Part shown: in pieces, positions 13,539 through 24,200 of the stretch | How positions within the stretch are numbered: the first letter of the stretch is position 1 | How the letters are laid out: each line of letters opens with the position of its first letter | DNA from: Primulina eburnea | Taxonomy: Eukaryota > Streptophyta > Magnoliopsida > Lamiales > Gesneriaceae | Reading direction: 5' to 3' | Length of the DNA: 64,000 nucleotides | Assembly: GCF_022965805.1 (NCBI RefSeq) | Contig: NC_133104.1 | Location: forward strand, 36,066,682-36,130,681 | Made by a program: the position numbers and the translations under genes | The notes under the pieces: model-generated | What the model saw: only the letters and a program-made list of their open reading frames with translations | Databases searched by the model: none | Told to the model about the DNA's origin: nothing

Positions 13539-14694
13539 TGTGAGAACCTGAAATTCCAGCAGCTAGCAAATTTCAGCATAAGCTAAAAATTCCAGCAGAA
13601 GCTAATATTTCAGAAGCTGGTATTTTTCCAATAGATTGGAATCCAGCAGCAGACAACAGATAAAATCCAGCAGCAGCAGCACGAAATTCCAGCAGACAGT
13701 TACTGATTCAGCTTGAACTTGTAACTGAAGCATTTAACACGAAATAAAGATTGTTAATGTCAGATTATGGCCTTTAATGGGGAGGCTAACAGTCAGAAAT
13801 TCATCTATAAATATCACTCTCAAACACTTGAATTAGTTTACCAAAAAACTTGAGTTATCACCTGAAATTAGAGCTAAGAGAGTGCATTTTCAAAGCTGTA
13901 AAATCCAGTAGCGAGGCAAGCAGATTTCAATAGACTTCAACCGAAACTCTAGCAATTTACTGTAAGTGGGCTTATATGTAAAATCTTGAAATCCGTTTGA
14001 TAATTCTGTTTTAAAGTTCAGTTTCTGTATGTTTGATTTCTGATTTTGAAGCACTGAAACTCCCTAGTGAACTAATGGTAGGAATATATATTCTGAACAT
14101 TTCTGAATTCTGATTCTGATTCTGATTCTGATTCTGGCCTCACCCCTTAGAGGAGAGAACATATAGGGGACTGATATCAGTTTAGCCATGAAATTCACGA
14201 ACGTGCTCAGTGCTTACTAATTCTGAATTCTGTTCTGTAATTCAGAATTCTGATTACTGTTCTGAAAACAAGAGTTCTCTGTATATTATCGTATTACTGT
14301 TTCTGTTGAAAATGATTTCGAAACTGGGAGTTATTCCCGCCCCCGCTTACTGAGTGACAATCATATCACTCACCCACCAAACCCATCTCAGATAAAAACG
14401 AGGAAGAGTTGATAGAAGAAGAGGAGCAACGTCAGTTTTGGGGCTGGTGATGAAGATCGTTGTTATCAGTTCTTATTTACGTTTATTTCGCTGCATTTGT
14501 TAAGACGATGTTGTAATTGGCTTTACATTTCCGCTGTAAAACATTATTATTGAGTTGTATCACACAATGAATATTCAGTATTATGAATAAAAGACTGGTT
14601 TTTCCGAAATTCTGTACTTCTGAGGCTTGTTGTTTTCGAATGTAAATTTGAGAGCAACGCTGGTGTCAACCAATCCCCGTCCCGGGGCGTGACA
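13539..14694 (+). repeat. 5' LTR of the Tekay element
   Basis: Starts TGTGAGAACCTGAAATTCC and ends CCCGGGGCGTGACA. It carries repeated CCAGCAG motifs near the start and a TATAAATA-type box at 13806-13812 (CTATAAATATCACTC). A tandem GATTCT run (about 14107-14137) is two units longer than in the 3' copy. Matches 18328-19477 throughout. Confidence 0.96.
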
Positions 14695-14700
14695 TTGAAG

Positions 14701-14712
14701 TGGTATCAGAGC
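14701..14712 (+). other. primer-binding site, initiator Met tRNA
   Basis: TGGTATCAGAGC starts six bases after the 5' LTR and is complementary to the 3' end of plant initiator tRNA-Met. This is the usual minus-strand primer of plant LTR elements. Confidence 0.93.
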
Positions 14713-15579
14713 AGAACCGGGTTTCATAATCTGGGGAGGAGGAACTAGAAATAATAAGTTCTTGTAGACTTCTGAAAATAGGTTCTGAAAGTTACTGAAA
14801 ATAAATCTCGAGAATAGACTACTGAAAATAATAAGCTACTGTAATAGACTACTGAAAGGATAGACTAACGACGTACAGTTAGGAAAATCAGTAGAGAAGT
14901 AAATCAGAATACAGTAGCATATATATATATAAAAAAATAAAAAAATTCAGTAGGCCAAAACCAGTAGAAGGAAACCAGTAGATCTGAATGCAGAAGACTG
15001 GGTCAGTAGACTCGGAATGCAGCAGACAATGCTGAAAAAGTAGCAGACTGAATGCAGTAGCATCAGAATTGCAGTAGCAAGTGAATTCCAGTAGGCGCAT
15101 GCAGTAGACTTCGCAAAATGGCATGGAAGTTGAGGTGTTTTTCGCGCAAACTTCAAACGGCCATAACTTTTGATCCAGGAGGAATTTTTACTATTAAAAG
15201 TAGGCGTTGGAAAGCTCTCGACGAGGAGAACCTAACCTACGATTCATCTTTCTAGCACCACTGACGAAGCCCAAAATCCTCCATTTAGATAGAGATATCA
15301 TCATTTCCGTAAAATTTTCCAACTTTTCGAAACTTTGAGGAATTTTCATTTCCAAATGGCTTAGTATTTTTACACCAAACTTGGTACCATTCATGTTCTT
15401 GATGTCAAGGATTTTTAGTAAATTTTTCACGCCATTCTGAGACCGAAAATTTTTGAGCTATTCTCTGATATTGAATGTTATAGGCTTACTGATTCTATTC
15501 ATTCCAGTACTTGTATATAACTTAATCCATATTCTTATATCAATTCTGAACATGTACCCTCATTTTTTGGATGTAGGAT
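14713..15579 (+). other. Tekay leader with CAGTAG-type repeats
   Basis: Untranslated stretch between the primer site and the first ATG. 14760-15110 is dense in CAGTAG, ACTGAAAATA and TGCAGTAG words. No open frame or known domain is visible. Confidence 0.7.
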
Positions 15580-16967
15580 ATGGCTGACCAAAGTAGCTAC
15601 GTTAAGAACTTAGAGAGGAAGCTAGAGAAACTAAAGGGCATGACTACTGCCTAAAGCTGGACAAGGACGAGTTAGAGCGTCGAGCAGAACACTTGGAGGG
15701 TGATGTTCACAGATATGCTCACTATCTGCATGAAGCAGAAGAGAGGAACAGGAAGACTCAAGAGGAGTTTGAAATATCCCAAGAGACTGTGGTAGAATAC
15801 ATCGAGTTACGTGATACACTACTCGAAAAAATCCAAATACTCAAGGATCAGAATCACCAACTTGTGCACCAGCACAATCAGTATAATGCACAGACTGATG
15901 CTCAGATTCAAGAGTTGCAAGATACTGTTGAAGTTCTTAACGACCAGAATGCAGTTATGCACGGTCATATTGAACATCTCGAAGCAGTAATAGCCAACCA
16001 TGAAGATGAACCCGAGGAGGATCCCGAAGAAGAAGAAGAGGAAGTTGAAGAAGACCACAAAGAACATCTTCGTCTCACCCTACAGAAGCTGAGAGAAAAG
16101 GAACTATACGCCAAGTTCAAGAAATGCGAATTCTGGCAAGAGAACATCGCATTCTTGGGACACATAATATCAGCAGCAGGAATATCTGTGGACCCTAAGA
16201 AAGTAGAGGCAATCTCAGATTGGCCTAGACCAAAGACTGTGACAGAAACTAGAAGTTTCTTGGGATTAGCAGGCTATTATCGAAAATCTGTTGAAGGATT
16301 TTCTTCAATAGCCATACCCCTCACCAAGCTCACACAGAAGAACTCTAAATTTCAATGGAGTGAAAAATGTGAGCAAAGCTTCGAGACTTTGAAGAAGAAG
16401 CTTACGTCCACACCAGTGCTAGTATTACCTATGGAGGGTAAGGACTACACCGTCTACAGTGATTCATCCAAAGAAGGTTTAGGATGTGTACTCATGCAGG
16501 AGAGAAGGGTGATTGCCTACGCATCAAGGCAGTTGAAGCCATATGAACAAAATTACCCAATGCATGACATCGAGCTAGCTGCAGTGGTATTCGCACTAAA
16601 GATTTGGAGACATTATCTTTATGGAGTCAAGTGTGAGATTTTCACTGATCACCAAAGTCTCAAATATTTGTTCACACAAAAGGAACTAAATATGAGACAA
16701 AGACGATGGATCGAACTCATGAAGGATTACGACTTGACAATAAGCTACCATCCAGGCAAAGCCAACAAAGTAGCAGATGCTTTAAGTCGAAAGAATATGA
16801 GTAAGGTGATCCTGACATCACTCTCAGCACAACCATGTCTTCGAGAGACAATCAAGATGAGTCAAGATAGAGATTCCACCCTAGTGAAGCTGAAAGAGCA
16901 AGATAAAGAAGGGAAATCACCAGAATTCGAGACAGATAACAAAAGAATCTTGTGGATGAACGGATGA
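15580..16967 (+). pseudogene. gag coiled coil fused to RT thumb/RNase H
   Basis: The likely start ATG at 15580 opens [21 protein letters not shown] one-base shift near 15645 then moves to the frame that runs on to 16967. About 130 residues of Glu/Gln/His-rich heptad-like sequence follow (coiled coil), ending in an acidic run ([14 protein letters not shown], about 16012-16053). The next residues, [18 protein letters not shown], belong to the RT after its catalytic loop. So capsid, CCHC zinc knuckle, protease and RT fingers/palm are deleted. Next come the RT connection ([10 protein letters not shown]) and RNase H, with acidic residues in YSDSS, DIELAAV and FTDHQSL and then VADALSRK. The frame ends at a TGA (16965-16967) where the family has a sense codon. 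It is seen as a broken polyprotein; its function is lost unless supplied in trans. Confidence 0.9.
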
Positions 16968-18287
16968 TTGTGCGTACCAGACATTGATGACCTTCGACAA
17001 GAAGTAATGTCTGAAGCACATAAGTCAAAATTTTCAGTTCATCCTGGCAGTACCAAGATGTACAGAGATTTGAAGAAAAATTTTTGGTGGAGTGGAATGA
17101 AGAAAGACGTGGCGATATTTGTTTCCAAGTGTCACGTATGCCAGCAAGTCAAGGCAGAGCACCAAAGACCTGGAGGACTTCTGCAACCTCTAGAAATTCC
17201 AGAATGGAAATGGGAGCATATTTCTATGGATTTCGTTGTGGGTTTACCAAAGACGAGACAAAGTCATGACGGAGTATGGGTAATCGTTGATAGACTCACA
17301 AAATCTGCGCATTTCTTACCTGTCCGCATGAACTATAATTTGGATAAGCTAGCCACATTGTACATGAATGAGATCGTACGATTGCTTGGAGTTCCAGCTA
17401 GCATACTGTCAGACCGAGATCCTAGATTTACATCTCGATTTTGGAAGATCTTTCAACAAGCTATGGGGACTAAGGTTACTCTTAGCACGGCCTACCATCC
17501 GCAGACTGATGGCCAAACTGAGAGGACAATACAAACTCTAGAAGATATGCTGAAAGCATGTGCCTTGGACTTCAGTGGTAATTGGAGCGAACATCTGCCC
17601 TTAGTCGAGTTCGCATACAATAATAGTTACCACAGCAGCATTGAAATGGCACCATACGAAGCTCTGTATGGACGAAAATGTCGATCACCACTGTATTGGG
17701 ATGAAGTAGGAGAAAAAGCCATCGTTGGACCTGAACTGATCCAAGAAACAGTGGATAAAGTTGCTGTGATCAAAGAGCGACTAAAAGCTGCACAAGATCG
17801 ACAGAAAAGTTGGGCTGACTTGAAAAGAAGACCCGTTGAATTCGAAGTTGGAGAGAAGGCATATGTAAAAGTGTCACCCATGAAGAGTGTAATCCGATTC
17901 AATAAGGTTGGGAAACTGAATCCCAGATACGTCGGACCATTTGAAATTCTTGAGAAAGTGGGAACGCTTGCTTATAGATTAGCACTCCCACCCGACATGT
18001 CAAGAATTCACAATGTATTCCACGTCTCGCAGCTGAGGAGATATATTGCCGATCCTAGTCATATTCTGGAAGCTGGACCACTGTTGGTTGAAGGCAATCT
18101 AAATAAAGAGCTGAAATATGAAGAAGTTCCGATTCGAATTGTGGATAACAAAGACCAAGTACTGAGGCGACGAACTATTTCATATGTCAAAGTACAATGG
18201 TCCAATCACACCGAAAGAGAAGCTACTTGGGAGTTGGAAGAAAAGATGCGAAAACAATACCCTCATCTCTTTGAAGATCATGCTTAG
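16968..18287 (+). pseudogene. Tekay integrase with chromodomain-like C terminus
   Basis: Continues in the same frame after a single TGA, so it has no start codon of its own. It holds the HHCC zinc domain (HKSKFSVHPG, KCHVCQQVK) and the DDE core: D in SMDFVVGLP, D in LSDRDPRF, E in GQTERTIQTLE. The GPY/F-type domain follows (NPRYVGPFEIL, HNVFHVSQLRRY), then a chromodomain-like tail (ISYVKVQWSN, REATWELEEKMRKQYPHLF), which ends at TAG 18285-18287. Integrase joins the cDNA ends to host DNA; the tail is thought to guide chromovirus integration toward heterochromatin. All catalytic residues are present. Apart from the upstream stop this part looks functional. Confidence 0.93.
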
Positions 18288-18311
18288 CCAAGTTTCGAGG
18301 ACGAAACTTCT

Positions 18312-18327
18312 CATAAGGAGGGAGGGA
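18312..18327 (+). other. polypurine tract of the Tekay element
   Basis: CATAAGGAGGGAGGGA lies directly before the 3' LTR start TGTGAG, the expected position for plus-strand priming. Confidence 0.9.
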
Positions 18328-19477
18328 TGTGAGAACCTGAAATTCCAGCAGCTAGCAAATTTCAGCATAAGCTAAAAATTCCATCAGAAGCTAATATTTC
18401 AGAAGCTGGTATTTTTCCAACAAATTGGAATCCAGCAGCAGACAACATATAAAATCCAGCAGCAGCAGCATGAAATTCCAGCAGACAGTTACTGATTCAG
18501 CTTGAACTTGTAACTGAAGCATTTAACACGAAATAAAAATTGTTAATGTCAGATTATGGTCTTTAATGGGGAGGCTAACAGTCAGAATTTCATCTATAAA
18601 TATCACTCTCAAACACCTGAATTGGTTTACCAAAAACCTTGAGTTATCACCTGAAATTAGAGCTAAGAGAGTGCATTTTCAAAGCTGTAAAATCTAGTAG
18701 CGAGGCAAGCAGATTTCAGTATACTTCAACCGAAACTCTAGTAATTTACTGTAAGTGGGCTTATATGTAAAATCTTGAAATCCGTTTGATAATTCTGTTT
18801 TAAAGTTCAGTTTCTGTATGTTTGATTTCTGATTTTGTAGCACTGAAACTCCCTAGTGAACTAATGGTAGGAATATTTATTCTGAACATTTCTGAATTCT
18901 GATTCTGATTCTGATTCTGGCCTCACCCCTTAGAGGAGAGAACATATAGGGGACTGATATCATTTTAGCCATGAAATTCACTAACGTGCTCTGTGCTTAC
19001 TAATTCTGAATTTTGTTCTGTAATTTCTGAATTCTGATTACTGTCTGAAAACAAGAGTTCTCTGTATATTATCGTATTACTGTTTCTGTTGAAAATGATT
19101 TCGAAACTGGGAGTTATTCCCGCCCCCGCTTACTGAGTGACAATCATATCACTCACCCACCAAACCTATCTCAGATAAAAACGAGGAAGAGTTGATAGAA
19201 GAAGAGGAACAACGTCAGTTTTGGGGCTGGTGATGAAGATCGTTGTTATCAGTTCTTATTTACGTTTATTTCGCTGCATTTGTTAAGACGATGTTGTAAT
19301 TGGTTTTACATTTCCGCTGTAAAACATTATTATTGAGTTGTATCAGACAATGAATATTTAGTATTATGAATAAAAGACTGGTTTTTCTGAAATTCTGTAC
19401 TTCTGAGGCTTGTTGTTTTCGAATGTAAATTTGAGAGCAACGCCGGTGTCAACCAACCCCCGTCCCGGGGCGTGACA
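18328..19477 (+). repeat. 3' LTR of the Tekay element
   Basis: Starts TGTGAGAACCTGAAATTCC and ends CCCGGGGCGTGACA, followed by the target duplication CTTTA. Differences from the 5' copy are mostly single transitions, with one shorter GATTCT run. Confidence 0.96.
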
Positions 19478-19640
19478 CTTTAGAAATTACATTTTAATGC
19501 AACCATGTAGAAAAATATAATTTAAACATATCAATATGCACCACATAATTAATCAATCAAAAAATTTAATTAAAATACAAAAGAGTTTAATAATTGCATG
19601 TATGTGGTTCACGTGGACCTTTAACTTTCTGGACGTTACA

Positions 19641-19960
19641 GTTGTCATGTCATCGCCGTGTCCATCATGCCTCGGCCATGTCGCCGCTGCCGATTATCTT
19701 TTCTTCTCACGCAAAGATCTTCTAGTTTTTTTAATTGCAATTTAGAAGAGAAACAAAGACTTCAATCATAGACTTAATATTGGAGATTGAAGAAATGTGT
19801 TTCCAATTAATCGTTCATAAAAAATTACAATAATAGTTATCTTCGTTGATTTTATAATTGGATTCAAGTGATTATTAACTAAAAGTAAAATTTGTTAAAA
19901 ATATTGGATCGTTAAATAACGGAAAAAAAAAAACAAGTATCATTATGGTTATTCCTAATA
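19641..19960 (+). mobile_element. continuation of the interrupted Copia LTR
   Basis: After the long LTR-like unit the sequence resumes with GTTGTCATGTCATCGCCGTG and AAAGATCTTCTAG. It goes on with a block around AGACTTCAATCATAGACTTAA, which reads like the 3' half of the Copia LTR begun at 8574. The end is not sharply visible. The assignment rests on family resemblance and on the nesting logic. Confidence 0.4.
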
Positions 19961-20124
19961 AATTTTAAGTGTGATGCTCGAGAAACTTAATAAATCCAAA
20001 AAATTAGGAAATAACACACAGAGATGTTAACTTATTTTTTAGTTGTATTTTAGTATATTTCTAATTATATAATTGATTTATTTGATAATTTCTATTACTA
20101 ATTATATTTATTTTTGAGTAAATT

Positions 20125-20345
20125 GTATATACTACTCCTGTAAAATCTTGAGATTATTGAAACCCCTCATAAAAAAATGATATATTAACTTTAGGTTTTT
20201 TCAAATTTTGAGCACATATATTTCTAAAAACACGTATGTGTGTGCACTCAAAAATTCGAAAACATATAGAGCTAATAGGTCATTTTTTTTAATGAGAGGT
20301 TTTAGCAATTTTGGGATTCCACAGAGTCAACCTATTCAATGACCC
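20125..20345. repeat. fold-back MITE-like inverted repeat
   Basis: The left arm (about 20135-20215: TTGAAACCCCTCATAAAAAA, AGGTTTTTTCAAATTTTGAG) and right arm (about 20245-20320: CTCAAAAATTCGAAAAC, TTTTTTTTAATGAGAGGTTT) are imperfect reverse complements around a short centre. No coding capacity. Superfamily and target duplication are not determined. Confidence 0.6.
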
Positions 20346-21297
20346 TTTATTTTATTTTTATTGTTTATTGATATTATTATTATTATTAGTTGTAGTTACT
20401 TTCTTAAAAAATTAATTATTTATTGTAATATTATATCAATATTATTATGATTATTAATACAAATTATTATTATTTTATTATTATCATCAGTATCTTCGTT
20501 ATTATATAATATATATTAAATCAATGAATGTTCCTACTACCCTAATGATAATATCTCATGAAACAAATACATTATTTTTTTTAAGTAGCATGTCATTGAG
20601 AAATTATGTTTTTTTTTCCATTCATAAGCTCCCAGACGTTTTACATTATTTTTTTTTTTGATAAAACCCGTAAAAAGAACGAAATATTTGTTCACCAAGC
20701 ATATGTATATGCAAACAAAAAAGAGAAGTTTTTTGCTTAAATTTTAAGAACACGGGGTTGAATATAATCATTTTACTTTTCACGGGTCTTTGTGTTGTTT
20801 ATGGTTTTCACATGGGCACCCATAAAAAGGTAATTCTGCACACAAAATTAACCAAATAAACTACTGATCAAGCAGTGGGAAAATTAAAAATGAAAAGCAG
20901 AAAACTCAATACGCATTTGGTTATGAAATTTACATGGAAGCTGCTCACTTTATCAGAGCGCCAGTATATTAGCAAGAATTTACATTTCTTATCCTCAACT
21001 CATGCCCCCAACACACAAGGGGCATTTACAGAAAAAATACAACGTTAATCCTACTAACGACGGCAACAGGGGTTAAAAAATGGTGGTTGTGGGCGGGGGA
21101 GTGAATGAAAGATCAGAAAATCCCACGATAAAACCTCTACTTAGTATTCTTATAGCAATCCTGGCTTCCTACCCTGGAAGACGAATGCTGAACATATATT
21201 TGATCAGATGGGACAGTTCCTGTGACTGAAGAAGACGTGTATTTGGTGAAAATGAAAGAAAAAATTTAGATGTACATACTAGAGGTCTGCATGTCAG
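20346..21297. other. AT-rich spacer and downstream region of the PH-RCC1-FYVE gene
   Basis: 20346-20830 is AT-rich with short poly-T runs and nothing recognisable. The part nearest the gene (about 20930-21297) should contain its 3' untranslated region, since the gene runs leftward and stops at 21298. No clear poly(A) signal was assigned. Confidence 0.5.
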
Positions 21298-24200
21298 TCA
21301 ATGTGCCAAGTCTTCACTTCCAACGCCGATGCTTGATTTGTCAACCACCCGTACATTATACAGTCCATATACTCTAGCCCGGTTCTCAGCCCACCATTGT
21401 TCTGCTTGCTTCTCGCTAAATCGCTTCCGACTGCATTCAACCACATCTAAACATGTTCACTTTCACTTACTTACTAATTGTAGCAGTATAATAATTTCTG
21501 CAGCCAAAACTTGATTTTTGCTGGTGGTAATGGATGTAGATTAGCAACTAGATATGGGATTTCTCAGTATTTCAGATAGGAACTAATGTAAACTAAATAG
21601 AAATTTATATAATAGTGTCATTAGTTACTAATATACGTAAACTAATATATGATTATTGATTTTATTTAGGAATTCATATAAACCAACCAGTATTTGCTGT
21701 AAGCTTTGGGCCTAAAGCTAGGGTCCTCCGGAGAAATGCATGCTAAGTTGAGAGAATATGCAAATACAGATGTTCCATCTTTGTTTACATCTAACCATAT
21801 TCAAGAAAGGGAAAAAAAGAAAGAGGGCAAAGCACTACGCGACATACCTGAAACGGACTCGCTTCAGATCTTTACGCCCTCCAGGTAGAGAGGTAAGAGT
21901 TATATATACACCTGGCTCGTCTTGCTCAACCCATTCATTCTCATTATGAGTATCACTTTCTTTTGCTTTGTTTCCATTTCTTGTCATTGCTTCTGTATGA
22001 TTTTGTCTGATGGTACCCAAACTGCAATTACTGGCAGTGCTGGACCAATTAGAAAGCAGGTTGTTTGACTCATTAGACTCCTGTGCCTGGCCGTTTATTT
22101 GACAATTGAACTGATCAACGTACACATTTGAAACATCAACTGTTAAAGGAGAGCTAAGAGAAGCGAAAGTCGGAGATTTGGTGTTTCTAGCAGAGCCAAG
22201 AGGAAGCCTTTCAGCCATTTCTTTCAGCTACAGATGATAAAATAGATCGTTAGCAAGTAAAGCAACCAAAAAAGTATTCAACACAGATAGGTGTCTTGCA
22301 CCATTCTTCCAATATGATCAAGAACTGCATAGAAAATTTAGAAATTCTTATGTCCGCCATCTTCCAGCAATTTTGCATTTATTATCTAAGTTCTAGATTA
22401 GCAATGAATTCCTTGACGGGTAATTTTCTAGACACAGGTATTTTGATGCTGAATATAATTTGTATGGCCCTCATTCTACAAGTTCTAACCCAATAGTTAT
22501 AGACAAAGTTAAGTTTAAAGAGTCAGTCTGGGTGAATGACTATGGGAAAGCTCCGTCAGGTGTCAATATTGCTCTAATGTTGATCATTACTCAAAATCGC
22601 TTTTAGAAAGCGGACTTATCAGTTTGCTTAACTTTATACACCAAATGGAACAACATATGAGGCACCCGACAGTTTTTGCAAGGACATTTTTCAAAGGGAC
22701 ACTGCCCACAGCAAGAATAAATGTAGTTGCAATCAACGAGAAGCAGTTCGACAAGAATCTCTAACTCCTCGATAATATTACAAGTATTAGCAACATCATC
22801 TATGGGTGTCTACTATTGCAGATAACCATGAAGCAGACACTCCATATATTGATGGCATGATTTGGAACCTAAAATCAAAAGAGAGCAATCTGGTTTGAAC
22901 ATAACTTCACTGTAATGGTATAGCGTCTGCATTACTAAAGATATTTACGATGGTGAATGTCTTTAGTTCATCAATACATTCAAACGAATCCACAACTTAC
23001 AAACCATCAATTGATGACCAGAAAGTGTGCATCTTACTTGCGCAGTTAGTGATTTTATCACTTCTTTTGCGGCTTTGCATTTGACAGCCTCTTCTCCTGC
23101 AATTGCTATTGCCTCCTTCAGCTGTTTAGTTGTTCTTTCAAGCTCTACCTCCTGAAATTGAGCCTTGCTGGAAAGACTTGCCACCTGAAGAGAAAGGGGG
23201 TCAATATTTAAAACTTCAGTATCATCTAATCTGGTAATACATAGCGTGTCAGGAATGCATCCAATAATCACAGATGGATTGTCATGCAAATCATTGTAAA
23301 GACTTATCCTGTACAAAACAAAGATACCAACTTCGGTAGTCTATTTTGACATGAGAATTCCTGAAACAACCTTCCACCGTTCAAACATGGAAGGAGAAAA
23401 TCAATGAAAAATCAGGGTGACCAGAAAATGTATGGCATACGGTATACCCCTAGTCTATTTTCCTGGAACACAATAACCACATCTTATGCTTCACTATTTT
23501 ATTTGCAGCACCAAAAGGAGTTAGGTTGGATTCTCGTATGCACCATGAATTATATAGATCATTATCTCCATGAACATAAAACTTAAATAGTTGTAATGCC
23601 ACGTCAGATCACATCCTCACTAAAATGTGGATGAAGCTTTTTTCATCAGTCTCCATTACGGATGGAATGCAACAACACAAACTGTAACCATTCCTCTTAT
23701 TTCCACACATGCGGAGTGGATAATTGAAAGAAATTAAGTTCAACTTACTAAACTACTTACAATATATAAATATTATTGCTCCCCATCTCCCATATTCACT
23801 ACCCCAAGAAAAAGAAATGTCATATATTGTGTAAATACCCATCTATGCGGATTAGTTCTCCCTTCAGCATCATCACATCCAGTATGGCAGGCCTTGTAAG
23901 ACCATTTCTTATAATTTCAAAAGCATTTCCACTCTTCCAATGCATCGGCAAGCATCAAAATAGCATAAGAGCACAAAAAAATGTATAAAACCGCCCAAGT
24001 GAATTATAAGAAGAAACTTGTAGTACCTGCGATCTTAATTTAAGAACTTCTTCACCAAGGCTATCATTCATCCTTTTTGTGTCATTCAACACAATCTTAG
24101 GAGACGCAAGTCCTCCTAAAGTGGGAGTTGGTGTGGTAGAACGAGGGGGGCTTAGCCTTCTTGAAATTGGCGATGTTGCTCGAGAAACAATTCTTGATCC

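Larger units (their letters stand above)
13539..19477 (+). mobile_element. complete Tekay-type chromovirus, internally deleted
   Basis: A 5939-bp Ty3/Gypsy element with two LTRs (1156 and 1150 bp), a Met-tRNA-type primer site and a polypurine tract. It has perfect 5-bp target duplications, CTTTA at 13534-13538 and 19478-19482. The LTRs differ by about 30 substitutions plus a few indels by eye, roughly 2.5-3 percent. That indicates a fairly recent insertion. Integrase and RNase H are nearly intact and carry a chromodomain-like C terminus. Most of gag, all of protease and the catalytic half of RT are missing, so it could move only with help. It sits inside the long LTR-like unit. Confidence 0.95.
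10331..19640. mobile_element. long LTR-like unit, split by the Tekay element
   Basis: The unit starts TGTTGAAACGTCTGCCC at 10331 and ends CTGGACGTTACA at 19640 (TG...CA). Flanks are GTTAT (10326-10330) and GTTGT (19641-19645), a four-of-five match compatible with a target duplication. Without the 5944 bases of the Tekay insertion it is about 3.37 kb, as large as the LTRs of some chromoviruses. Content: short repeats around ACGATCGTCGGG (11083, 11221), a C-rich stretch of Pro-rich pseudo-frames (11930-12700), and AT-rich sequence. No coding domain was seen. The end motif GGACGTTACA reversed (TGTAACGTCC) suggests a minus-oriented solo LTR; this is inference. Confidence 0.45.

Noticed and set aside
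14701..14712. tRNA-like match
   Set aside because: It is only the primer-binding complement of the tRNA 3' end; no cloverleaf surrounds it, and no tRNA or rRNA gene was recognised anywhere in the window.
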